A stretch of 64,000 nucleotides of DNA from Stutzerimonas stutzeri KOS6 (GTDB lineage: Bacteria > Pseudomonadota > Gammaproteobacteria > Pseudomonadales > Pseudomonadaceae), in assembly GCF_000307775.2 (NCBI RefSeq), contig NZ_KK020677.1:521095-585094 (forward strand). The letters run 5' to 3'. Each line of letters starts with the position of its first letter. Within the stretch, counting starts at the first letter, position 1. Both the position numbers and the translations under genes were made by a program. This document shows positions 16,620 to 24,012 of this stretch, one piece after another. The notes under the pieces are model-generated. The model worked only from the letters and a program-made list of their open reading frames with translations, ran no database searches and had not been told where the DNA came from.

Positions 16620-17093
16620 ATGGAGAAATTCGTGAACCAGCCCTTGAAACCCAGATCGTTCTTCACAGTCTCGCTGTCCGTGCTCTTGGCAACCTTCGCC
16701 ACGGCACTCGGTGCGCAGTCCGCAGAGGCGGCAAAGCCAATGGCGCTTCGTACCATAATGGAAAGACTCGGGCGCGACATGCAAGTCGTCACGGGCGCGA
16801 TCTCCAAAGAAGACTGGCCACTGGTCGCCGAGCTAGCACCACGAATCGCCAAGCATGCCGAGCCGCCCATGTCGGAAAAGATGCGCATCCTTGCCTGGCT
16901 TGGGGCAGACGCTGGAAAGTTTCGGGGTCTTGATGGACAGGTGCATGACGCCGCGACCGCCATGGGCGAGGCCGCAAAGCGGAGTGACGGCCAAGCAGTC
17001 ATCGCGGCTTTCTCCAAGACCCAGCAAAGCTGCCTAGCCTGCCACCAGAGTTACCGTCGCTCGTTCGTGGAAAAGTTCTATGGAAGTCGCTAG
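16620..17093 (+). CDS. Periplasmic c-type cytochrome (cytochrome c'-like)
   Basis: 157 residues. A signal peptide with a hydrophobic core (FFTVSLSVLLATFATALGA) ends near residue 36. The body is helical and carries a single heme-binding motif CLACH close to the C-terminus, followed by SYR. This is the arrangement of four-helix cytochromes c556/c' (heme at the C-terminal end). It would bind one heme in the periplasm and may handle electrons or nitric oxide. It stands 48 bp after the LpxR-like gene and is probably the last gene of this cargo block; the next gene on the right is on the other strand and is broken. Confidence 0.82.
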   Translation: MEKFVNQPLKPRSFFTVSLSVLLATFATALGAQSAEAAKPMALRTIMERLGRDMQVVTGAISKEDWPLVAELAPRIAKHAEPPMSEKMRILAWLGADAGKFRGLDGQVHDAATAMGEAAKRSDGQAVIAAFSKTQQSCLACHQSYRRSFVEKFYGSR

Positions 17094-17130
17094 CAGGGGA
17101 TGGCTACACCTGCTGACGGAAGACTAGCCC

Positions 17131-17892
17131 CTATCCAATCGATATACCTCGACGAGTTCCAGGTTCCCAAGAAGCCACCCGTTCAGCGATCACGGGTTCC
17201 TGCTTCACCCGCCGCAGCACTCGTTGGATCTGACGTGCATGACTCCCGCATGCATGTGGGTCACACGGCACCATCGGATAACGCAGCACCTCGTCCAGTG
17301 AGATACGTTTGTGCTTGAGCAGCGGATGCCATGCCGGCACCGCGACCATGAGGGGGTCGCTCCAAAGCACCTTAGCCACGATGCCGTCACCCACTTCACC
17401 AGACTGGGCCCTAGGTCATACAGATCGTCATGCAGCCCCTTGATTTGCTGCGACAGTGGCACCTCGAACAGGCGCAACTCGACTTCGGGCTCCTCCTGCC
17501 GGCATAGCGCCAGCAAGGTCGGCAAGCGCGACGGGGTGATGCCATCGGACAGCGCAATGCGTTGCTGACCGTGAAAGCCGTTGGCCGCTGCCCTCACGCT
17601 GTCGCGGGCTTGCTGCAAGGCAGTGAAGATGCGCGGCACATGTTCCAGGAATTGCTTGTCCGCCCGCGTCAGCCGCTTGCTGCGGCTGCTCCGGTCGCAG
17701 TGCTTCAGCAGCGCGGTTACAGGTGGCGATCTCGAAGTCGCCGAACATGCCCATCGACAGTTCATCCGGCGCGATGCCCGCTGGCGCGAGCTTCAGACGC
17801 CGCGCCGCCGCCCGTGTCGACAGACCAAATCGCTCGCCCTCGGGGAGTGACGTAAGACGCCGCGACTGTCTTCCTCGGGTCGCTGCGGCCAC
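17131..17892 (-). pseudogene. Decayed LysR regulator (paralogue of the 3804 and 18104 genes)
   Basis: Three minus-strand frames, read in succession, carry pieces of one LysR protein. The first has a corrupted N-terminal helix-turn-helix around 17750-17890. The second is a middle part with LTRADKQFLEHVPRIFTALQ and LPTLLALCRQEEPEVELRLFEVPLSQQIKGL. The third is a C-terminal part with SDPLMVAVPAWHPLLKHKRISLDEVLRYPMV that ends early, without the YGxGF region. At least two frameshifts and a 3' truncation make it non-functional. Its similarity to the two intact LysR genes suggests duplicated regulators, of which this one is decaying. Confidence 0.8.
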
Positions 17893-18103
17893 AGAAGACT
17901 AGCCGAGGCGCGCTGGCGCGAGTGCTCTAGCCATCCGCCATGACCGCCGCCCGCGCTCAAGCAGCGTTGCAATAACTCCGGACACCATTGCCCGCGTGCT
18001 GTGAGCCGGCGACGGCAGGCGCTGCAAGACATGCCGGTCTCTTCTCCGCACGCATGCGGCTCCCTACGATCATAAGGACTGGTCACGTCACGAAGGACTG
18101 CGC

Positions 18104-19015
18104 ATGAACTTACGTCATCTTCGCTGCTTCATTGCTGTAGCCGAGGAACTGCACTTCGGTCGAGCCGCTCGGCGGCTGCACATAGAACAATCTCCCCTAT
18201 CACGCACGATCCGCAAGCTGGAGACAACTCTAGGCGTGACGTTGCTCAGTCGCACGCCGCGTGGCGCAACCCTGACCTGGGCAGGGCGAGTCTTCTTGGA
18301 GGACGCCCGCCGCGTCATGTTGAGCGTTGAGCAGGCAGTGGCCAGAGCGAAGGCTGCTGCCTCCGGTTTTCAGGGCACTTTGCGCATCGCGCTGTCGAGA
18401 GACATAGGGCGGGCGAGGCTATCAGCACTGCTTGCGCTGTGCCGCGAAGAGTCGCCGCAGGTAAACATCCGGCTCTCCGAAGTACCGCTGACCGAACTCG
18501 TGCAGGGGCTGAACGCGGATCTGTTCGACGCCGGCTTTGCAATGGTCGATGAAGTGGAGGCCGGGATCATTGCTCAGCCGTTGTGGGCCGACCCCTTGGT
18601 AGTGCTCCTGCCCGCACGGCACCCGCTTGTAGCCTTCAAGGAAGTGCCGTTGCAGGAAGTGGTGAGCTATCCGCTGGTACTTTGTGATCCACGGGCATGC
18701 CAAGGTTGCGGTCGGCAGAGCGAACGACTGTTCCGCTCTGTCGATGTCCAACCGATTGTGGCCGAGTACGCCGCTTCTCACGGGCTGATGCTGACGTTGG
18801 TGGCCGCAGGGTACGGGCTAGGTTTTTCCACTGCCGCGCACTTGGCAACTTGCCAGCCGGCGGATGTTGTTGTCCGCCCGTTGGCCGATCAGAGCGCATC
18901 GATAACCACCTATCTGTTACGAACCGAGGGTGGTATGACGGAGCCGTTGCAGCGGTTCATCGAACGCGCCGAACGTGTATGCCATCAGGACGCAAGCACA
19001 TCACGCGCGATCTGA
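18104..19015 (+). CDS. LysR-family regulator, TciR-like (candidate activator of ICE transfer competence)
   Basis: 303 residues; ATG 18104 with GAAGGA upstream. The helix-turn-helix starts LRHLRCFIAVAEELHFGRAARRLHIEQSPLSR, and the effector-binding domain includes LLALCREESPQV, ADPLVVLLPARHPL and LVAAGYGLGF. In ICEclc the LysR protein TciR activates the next factor, BisR. Here the LysR gene is followed, on the same strand after about 550 bp, by a 251-residue gene in the BisR position and then alpA-parA-shi-bisDC. The functional call rests on that order; the LysR family itself is certain. The effector is unknown, and the LysR gene at 3804 is a competing candidate. Confidence 0.88.
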   Translation: MNLRHLRCFIAVAEELHFGRAARRLHIEQSPLSRTIRKLETTLGVTLLSRTPRGATLTWAGRVFLEDARRVMLSVEQAVARAKAAASGFQGTLRIALSRDIGRARLSALLALCREESPQVNIRLSEVPLTELVQGLNADLFDAGFAMVDEVEAGIIAQPLWADPLVVLLPARHPLVAFKEVPLQEVVSYPLVLCDPRACQGCGRQSERLFRSVDVQPIVAEYAASHGLMLTLVAAGYGLGFSTAAHLATCQPADVVVRPLADQSASITTYLLRTEGGMTEPLQRFIERAERVCHQDASTSRAI

Positions 19016-19227
19016 CGCAGATCTATCGAAAGGTGCGCGGCTAGTTTTCTCGGATTGCGCGATTCATCTTTGGTCTTGCGGCTGACCCGATCTGCATGGC
19101 TCATGCGCTGTACTGATGCCAGTTTCGACGCAATTGCTGCGCCCTTCCGTCCTCCGGCACTCGCCTGCGGGCTCGCCGCCGCGGTCATTTCACTGACGCG
19201 GAACGCATGAGCTTTTGCTGGTTGCAA
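18985..19227 (-). CDS. Possible small basic protein, doubtful
   Basis: An 80-codon minus-strand frame whose 3' end overlaps the 3' end of the LysR gene by about 30 bases. The peptide is lysine-, arginine- and serine-rich (KGAAIASKLASVQRMS, then RKLAAHLSIDLRQIARDVLAS) and not obviously a shadow translation. I recognise no family and see no good ribosome-binding site. It may be a real small regulator between the LysR and BisR-like genes or chance. Confidence 0.25.
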   Translation of the reverse strand: MQPAKAHAFRVSEMTAAASPQASAGGRKGAAIASKLASVQRMSHADRVSRKTKDESRNPRKLAAHLSIDLRQIARDVLAS

Positions 19228-19569
19228 ACCGGCTCATCCTGTTGACGCATTGGCACTTTACGCCGTTGGAATTCCTACGGAAAACTTTGGCCAGGTTTCG
19301 GGTAAAGCGCGGCACCCATGCTTGACTCCAGGGGAGCGCGACCACCAAGCCGCGTGCCGGTCCAAAGGCAAAGCGCCCGCATCATGGTTGAGGAGTTTCA
19401 AGCGTAGCAAGATGTAGTTCGCCCTTAGCCGGCCGTCAGCGCCGATGCAACGCTTCCTTCCACGATCCCGGCCGGTCCTGCGCTTCATCCGGATTTCTGG
19501 GCAATCGCCTCGCCCACTTGGGCGGTGCGCGTCTGCCAGAGTTCGATCCGACGATGGGACGCACGCGAC
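19228..19569. other. Leader region of the BisR-like gene
   Basis: About 340 bases with no supportable gene on either strand; minus-strand frames here are shadows running antisense to the following gene. The tract should hold the promoter of the BisR-like gene and any binding site for the LysR activator. I could not single out a LysR T-N11-A box or a clear -35/-10 pair. Confidence 0.4.
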
Positions 19570-20325
19570 ATGGAGAAATCGAGTTGCCTTGCCTTTGGCG
19601 CCAGGATCTACTACCGCCCGATCGAGGCGGCCGTCCGTTGGGCGGGACTGTTGCGCTTTGAGCCGCGGATTCTGGAAACGCTCGGGCCACGTGCCATGCC
19701 TGAGCCGAACGACTTTCCGCGCTGGCCCTTGCTGCGCCTTTTCTCCGAGCGCATCTTCGACGCATTGGCACACGATGAGCTTTCTTACGGCAAGGCAGGC
19801 ATGGCGCAGGAACCTCAGCGCCCCGCACTCGACGATCCTGCGTTGATCGTGCGCCACGTCGACCTGAAGGCGTGGATGTCGCATTACTACCCCGGTGAGC
19901 GGCCTCCATTCCTGTTCGACGGCATCGAGCGCGAACTGCATCCTTCGGTGAGCGTCGCCATGCTGAACGTGTTGCTGGCCGATCGCGAGGCCGCCAAGCT
20001 GCAGCTTGCCGAACTCGCACAACTACATGCGGCGCTGAAGGCACAGCACGAAGCGTTGGCGAAGGAGCATGCCAGTAGCATTCGTGAGGGCGATGCGAGT
20101 GAACCGGGCCTGCGCAGCGAATCGACTTACCTGAACATCATTGGCGGCCTGCTGACATTGCTGTTGGGCAAGTCCCCCGCGGGCTCTGCCTACTCGTCCT
20201 TCCGCAACATGGATGCGGTGATCAGTGCGCTACTGGCCCACCATGAAGGGCGGCCCGGCATCAGCGAGCGAACGCTGTGGAGCAAGCTGGCACAGGCGCG
20301 TCGCCACCTGGAGGCATCGCGCTGA
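19570..20325 (+). CDS. bisR: BisR-like ICE transfer-competence regulator
   Basis: 251 residues from ATG 19570; a longer frame to 19525 is less likely. There is no classical DNA-binding signature. Residues about 1-110 contain FGARIYYRPIEAAVRWAGLLR and RWPLLRLFSERIFDALAHDEL. A helical Q/A/E-rich stretch follows at about 135-180, and the C-terminus (TYLNIIGGLLTLLLGK, then SERTLWSKLAQARRHLEA) resembles a helix-turn-helix-like end. I recall ICEclc BisR as a 251-residue protein without known domains, encoded just upstream of alpA and activating its promoter; length and position agree here. The gene ends about 125 bp before alpA, and two palindromic sites lie between. Confidence 0.7.
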   Translation: MEKSSCLAFGARIYYRPIEAAVRWAGLLRFEPRILETLGPRAMPEPNDFPRWPLLRLFSERIFDALAHDELSYGKAGMAQEPQRPALDDPALIVRHVDLKAWMSHYYPGERPPFLFDGIERELHPSVSVAMLNVLLADREAAKLQLAELAQLHAALKAQHEALAKEHASSIREGDASEPGLRSESTYLNIIGGLLTLLLGKSPAGSAYSSFRNMDAVISALLAHHEGRPGISERTLWSKLAQARRHLEASR

Positions 20326-20340
20326 GCCTGTAACAGCAGA

Positions 20341-20373
20341 CTGCAATTGCAGTTGCGTGTTCTGCAGTTGCAG
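20341..20373 (+). promoter_or_regulatory. Paired palindromic activator sites upstream of alpA
   Basis: CTGCAATTGCAG (20341-20352, perfect palindrome) and CTGCAGTTGCAG (20362-20373, one mismatch) are spaced 21 bp start to start, two helical turns, so they face the same side of DNA. They lie 77-109 bp upstream of the alpA start, between bisR and alpA. Known biology of ICEclc is that the alpA promoter is driven by BisR and then BisDC; these are the best candidate binding sites here. The repeats are seen; the assignment is inference. Confidence 0.55.
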
Positions 20374-20449
20374 TGAATCTCGCAGCAGCAGCATATGGAA
20401 TGCGAGGCACTTTCTGAACAACGCCATCGAGCGTCAAGGAGTGCCTCTC

Positions 20450-20668
20450 ATGTCTTCGCAGACCATCGCGCCGGCCTTGCCGCCCGAGCACCGCGTCCTG
20501 CGCCGCGCCGAGGTCGAAGCCAAGACCGGCTTCAAGCGCGCGCACATCTACAGCCTCATGAAGGAAGGCAAGTTCCCCAAGGCGCTGCGCCTGGGCGTGC
20601 GCGCGGTGGGCTGGGACTCGGTGGAGATCGAACAGTGGATCGCCGATCGCCTCAAAGAACGCGCCTGA
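20450..20668 (+). CDS. alpA: AlpA-family small DNA-binding protein
   Basis: 72 residues; ATG 20450, with AAGGAG about 8 bp upstream. It shows the AlpA/MerR-like winged helix-turn-helix pattern: VLRRAEVEAKTGFKRAHIYSLMKEGKFPKALRLGVRAVGWDSVEIEQWIADRL. It is the first gene of the alpA-parA-shi-bisD-bisC operon, whose promoter is bistably controlled in ICEclc. Its own role (regulator of excision or of integrase) is not settled in that family. The paired palindromes upstream mark its promoter region. Confidence 0.9.
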   Translation: MSSQTIAPALPPEHRVLRRAEVEAKTGFKRAHIYSLMKEGKFPKALRLGVRAVGWDSVEIEQWIADRLKERA

Positions 20669-20708
20669 CGCTTCTTCTCGGTTCATGCCATTCGACGAGG
20701 AGAAGCCC

Positions 20709-21575
20709 ATGCAGGTGGTGTCCATCATTTCGACCAAGGGCGGCGTGGGCAAGACCACGACGGCGGCCAACCTGGGCGGCTTCATCGCCGATGCCGGGCT
20801 GCGCGTGCTGCTGCTGGACCTGGACGTGCAGCCCACGCTGTCGAGCTACTTCACGCTGGACGTTCGCGCGCCCGGCGGCATCTACCAGATGCTGGCCTTC
20901 AACGAGCGGCGCATCGAGCAACTGGTGTCGCGTACCGTGATCGCGGGCCTGGACCTGGTGCTCTCCAACGACGACCGCGGCGAACTGAACACGCTGCTGC
21001 TGCACGCTCCGGATGGGCGCCTGCGACTGCGCCATCTGCTTCCCGTCTTCCGCACGCACTACGACTTGCTGCTGATCGACACCCAGGGCGCGCGCAGCGT
21101 GCTGCTGGAGATGGCGGTGCTGGCGTCCGACCTGGCGCTGTCGCCGGTGACGCCGGAAATCCTCGCGGCGCGCGAGCTGCGGCGCGGCACGCTGCAACTG
21201 ATCGAGGACATCGCGCCGTATCGGCACCTGGGCATCGAGCCGCCGCCGCTGCGTCTGCTCATCAACCGTGTACATCCTGTGTCGTCGAATGCGCGGCTGG
21301 TCCAGCAGGCGCTGCGACAGGTGTTTCAGGAACAGGCCGGCGTGCAGGTGCTGGGCACCGACGTACCGGCCATCGAAGCCTATCCGCGCGCTGCGACACG
21401 AGGATTGCCGGTGCACCGGGTGGAGCGCCGGCAGCCGGCTGGGCGCACGGCGCCCGCGGCGTTGGAGACCATGCGCACGCTGGCCGGCGAGCTGTTCCCC
21501 GTGTGGCGGGAGCGCTTCGCGCTGGTCACCGGTCGGGCCGATGCGGGAGGGGCCGGCCATGGCGAGCGCGCATGA
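20709..21575 (+). CDS. parA: ParA-family ATPase of the ICE
   Basis: 288 residues. Start at ATG 20709, chosen because GAGGAG lies just upstream; an ATG at 20685 gives 8 more residues. The deviant Walker A KGGVGKTT is at residues 10-17, followed by a Walker A'/B region LLLDLDVQPTLSSYF and LLLIDTQGARS. Type Ia ParA proteins drive partition of plasmids, and in ICEs they support maintenance of the excised circle; in ICEclc parA is also part of the transfer-competence operon. It overlaps the small downstream gene by 17 bases. Confidence 0.92.
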   Translation: MQVVSIISTKGGVGKTTTAANLGGFIADAGLRVLLLDLDVQPTLSSYFTLDVRAPGGIYQMLAFNERRIEQLVSRTVIAGLDLVLSNDDRGELNTLLLHAPDGRLRLRHLLPVFRTHYDLLLIDTQGARSVLLEMAVLASDLALSPVTPEILAARELRRGTLQLIEDIAPYRHLGIEPPPLRLLINRVHPVSSNARLVQQALRQVFQEQAGVQVLGTDVPAIEAYPRAATRGLPVHRVERRQPAGRTAPAALETMRTLAGELFPVWRERFALVTGRADAGGAGHGERA

Positions 21576-21795
21576 ACTGGCGCGCGGCCGCGAACGGCTG
21601 CGCGCGCTGATCGAGTTCGCGCTGGGCGAAGGCTGGCGCGTGGTTCGCACGTCCGGCGGGCACCTGGAATTCACGAAGCAAGGCTGCGCGTCGATCTACA
21701 CCAGCTCGACGGCGAGCGACCACCGTGCCGACCGCAATGCCCGCGCACAGCTTCGCCGCGCCGACCGGCAAGCGCAGGAGAATGGCCGTGGCTGA
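21559..21795 (+). CDS. shi: Small Shi-like protein overlapping parA
   Basis: 78 residues in the position of ICEclc shi, a small gene between parA and bisD linked to the growth inhibition of transfer-competent cells. It starts inside parA (ATG 21559, with GGGAGGGG upstream) and ends inside the start of the ParB-like gene, a double overlap that suggests translational coupling. The sequence has a helical N-terminus (ELARGRERLRALIEFALGEG), a short central part (WRVVRTSGGHLEF) and a polar C-terminus. The middle looks like a YcfA/HicA-type fold (RTSGGHLEFTK), which might indicate RNA binding; that is tentative. Confidence 0.7.
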   Translation: MASAHELARGRERLRALIEFALGEGWRVVRTSGGHLEFTKQGCASIYTSSTASDHRADRNARAQLRRADRQAQENGRG

Positions 21796-23431
21796 GCTGA
21801 CGCCGCAGGACATGGCTGCCAAGCTGCTGGCCACCGGCTTCGAGCGCAGCGGCCCTTCGGCCGCGACCTTGAGCGACCCCATCGCCGACACGCCGATGGT
21901 GGTGACGCTGGACCAGTTGCGGCCCTACGACCACGACCCACGCGTGACGCGCAACCCGGCCTATGCGGAGATCAAGGCGTCCATCCGTGAACGTGGGCTG
22001 GACGCGCCCCCCGCGATCACGCGCAGGCCGGGCGAGGCGCACTACATCATTCGCAACGGCGGCAACACGCGGCTGGCGATCCTGCGCGAGTTGTGGAGCG
22101 AGACCAAGGAGGAACGCTTCTTCCGCATTGCGTGCCTGTTCCGCCCGTGGCCGGCGCGCGGCGAAATCGTGGCGCTGACCGGGCATCTGGCCGAGAACGA
22201 GCTGCGCGGCGGCCTGACCTTCATCGAGCGGGCCTTGGGCATCGAGAAGGCGCGCGAGTTCTACGAGCAGGAAAGCGGCCAGGCGCTGTCGCAAAGCGAA
22301 CTCGCGCGGCGACTGACGGCCGACGGCTATCCGGTGCCGCAGTCACACATCAGCCGCATGAACGATGCGGTGCGCTATCTGCTGCCGGCGATCCCGACGC
22401 TGTTGTACGGCGGATTGGGCCGGCATCAGGTGGACCGGCTCGCAGTGCTGCGCAAGGCGTGCGAGCGCACCTGGGAGCGGCGTGCGCTGGGCCGGCCGCT
22501 GACCGTGGACTTCGCTTCGCTGTTTCAGGATGTGCTGTCGCAGTTCGACACGCAGCCGGAGGGCTTCTCGCCCCAGCGCGTGCAGGACGAACTGGTGGGT
22601 CAGATGGCCGAGCTGCTGGAAGCGGACTACGACACGCTGGCATTGGAGGTCGATGACAGCGAAAGCCGTCAGCGAGTATTGACCAGCGAGCCGGCCGCGC
22701 CGAACCCGGCAACGCCTGTCGCACCTGCGGCGCCAGCCATCACGCCGCAACTGTCGCCCGCGGCGCCAACGCCACGGGACACCTCGCCCGTCGCGCCACC
22801 GGCAGAGACACCCTCGGCACCACCTGCCGCTGCACCAAACGCCCGGGACGGGCAGCGCGACGAGCGCCTGCAGGGGCACATCGTGACGCCGGCCCCAACC
22901 ACCGAGCGCCTGCAGTCCATCCAGAGGATGGTCGCGGATCAGCTCGGCGACAAGCTACCCGACTTCGAGGCCGACGCGCTGCGTGCGATCCCGGTGCAGG
23001 TTGGCGGGCTCTTTCCCATCTCGGATGTCTGGTACATCGAGCCGGGCCTGGACGTGCCGGATCGCCTGCGCGTGCATATCGCGCAGTTCGCTCGCGAGAT
23101 CGCGGGGGAAGCGGCGGTGGGCGACCACATCGAAGCCAGCGATGGCGGCATCGGCTTCGTCTGCGTGACGCCGGCCGTGGGCCAGGCGAAGGCGCTCCCG
23201 GCGTTCGCGCGTGCGATGCTGACCCTGCTGCACGCGCTGAGCACCGCGCCGGCACCCGCGACCGGGCTGGACAGCGCGCGGCTGGCCGATGACCTTGGGC
23301 CGCTGCTGCATGGTCACGGCGGCTTGGTCACGCGCCTGAGCGATGCCGGGCTGGTAAAGCTGTTCCGTCTGCTGCGCCTGGCGCGCCGGCTGCTGGATCT
23401 GGAAGCCGGCGTAGCGAGCCAGGATTCCTGA
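21782..23431 (+). CDS. parB: ParB-family ICE protein (BisD position)
   Basis: 549 residues from ATG 21782; GTG 21788 has the better spacing from AGGAG and is an alternative. Residues about 35-160 form a ParB/Srx nuclease-like domain (VVTLDQLRPYDHDPR, then IIRNGGNTRLAILREL), followed by a KorB/HTH-like middle (ALSQSELARRLTADGYPVPQSHISRM). Residues about 300-375 are a proline/alanine linker, and a helical C-terminus follows. It matches the PFGI-1-class ParB proteins of TIGR03764 type. In ICEclc the gene in this place, with the next one, encodes the BisDC activator that locks cells into the transfer-competent state. Confidence 0.88.
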   Translation: MAVAELTPQDMAAKLLATGFERSGPSAATLSDPIADTPMVVTLDQLRPYDHDPRVTRNPAYAEIKASIRERGLDAPPAITRRPGEAHYIIRNGGNTRLAILRELWSETKEERFFRIACLFRPWPARGEIVALTGHLAENELRGGLTFIERALGIEKAREFYEQESGQALSQSELARRLTADGYPVPQSHISRMNDAVRYLLPAIPTLLYGGLGRHQVDRLAVLRKACERTWERRALGRPLTVDFASLFQDVLSQFDTQPEGFSPQRVQDELVGQMAELLEADYDTLALEVDDSESRQRVLTSEPAAPNPATPVAPAAPAITPQLSPAAPTPRDTSPVAPPAETPSAPPAAAPNARDGQRDERLQGHIVTPAPTTERLQSIQRMVADQLGDKLPDFEADALRAIPVQVGGLFPISDVWYIEPGLDVPDRLRVHIAQFAREIAGEAAVGDHIEASDGGIGFVCVTPAVGQAKALPAFARAMLTLLHALSTAPAPATGLDSARLADDLGPLLHGHGGLVTRLSDAGLVKLFRLLRLARRLLDLEAGVASQDS

Positions 23432-23448
23432 GCGCAGGAGGCTCCCGT

Positions 23449-24009
23449 ATGTCGGCACCGCACCCGCTCAACCAGGCCGTGATCGCCCAGGCCCTGCATG
23501 ACCTGCGCAACGGCCAGTTGCGCCGCTGCAAGGCCATGGGCTTCGGTGAGGAGGAGCTGGATGCGCTGAAGCACCCAGAACTCGTGAGCATGCTGGTGAA
23601 TGCCACGGTGTCGTGGTGTTCGGTGTCGGTGAACCGGGAAGTGTTGAAGCGGCTGCTGAGCCAGGTGCACGACGTGGAGCGGGAGATCGCCACGGTAGAC
23701 CGCATGCTGCGCCTGGGGGCGAGCACGGAGATGGTCAGCAAGTTCTACGGCCTCACGCATCAGGAAGTGGCGCTGCGCCGCGACATCCTCGGGCTGCCCA
23801 AGCGTAAGGGTCGGCATCCGGTGCTCGACGAGGCGCAGGACGTGGCCCTGTGGGAACGCTGGAAGGCCGGCGTCTCCGAGCGCCATATCGCCCTGACCGA
23901 CGACATGGCGATGCTGGAGCTGACCATGGATCTGGCCGAGGCCATGACTCTGCCCATGTCGGTGCTCTGGTCGGCGATACGGAACTGGATCGACCAGGGG
24001 CTGGTGTAG
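23449..24009 (+). CDS. DUF2857 protein (BisC position, FlhC-like activator subunit)
   Basis: 186 residues, starting 17 bp after the ParB-like gene with GCAGGAGGCTCCC upstream. The sequence has the DUF2857 features: LNQAVIAQALHDLRNGQLRRCKAMGFGEEEL, a helix-turn-helix-like region ASTEMVSKFYGLTHQEVALRRDILGL, and a helical C-terminus. DUF2857 proteins are distantly like the flagellar master regulator FlhC. In ICEclc the equivalent, BisC, acts with BisD as an autoactivating transcription factor. It closes the five-gene alpA-parA-shi-bisD-bisC unit and is followed at once by the STY4528-like gene. Confidence 0.85.
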   Translation: MSAPHPLNQAVIAQALHDLRNGQLRRCKAMGFGEEELDALKHPELVSMLVNATVSWCSVSVNREVLKRLLSQVHDVEREIATVDRMLRLGASTEMVSKFYGLTHQEVALRRDILGLPKRKGRHPVLDEAQDVALWERWKAGVSERHIALTDDMAMLELTMDLAEAMTLPMSVLWSAIRNWIDQGLV

Positions 24010-24012
24010 GCC

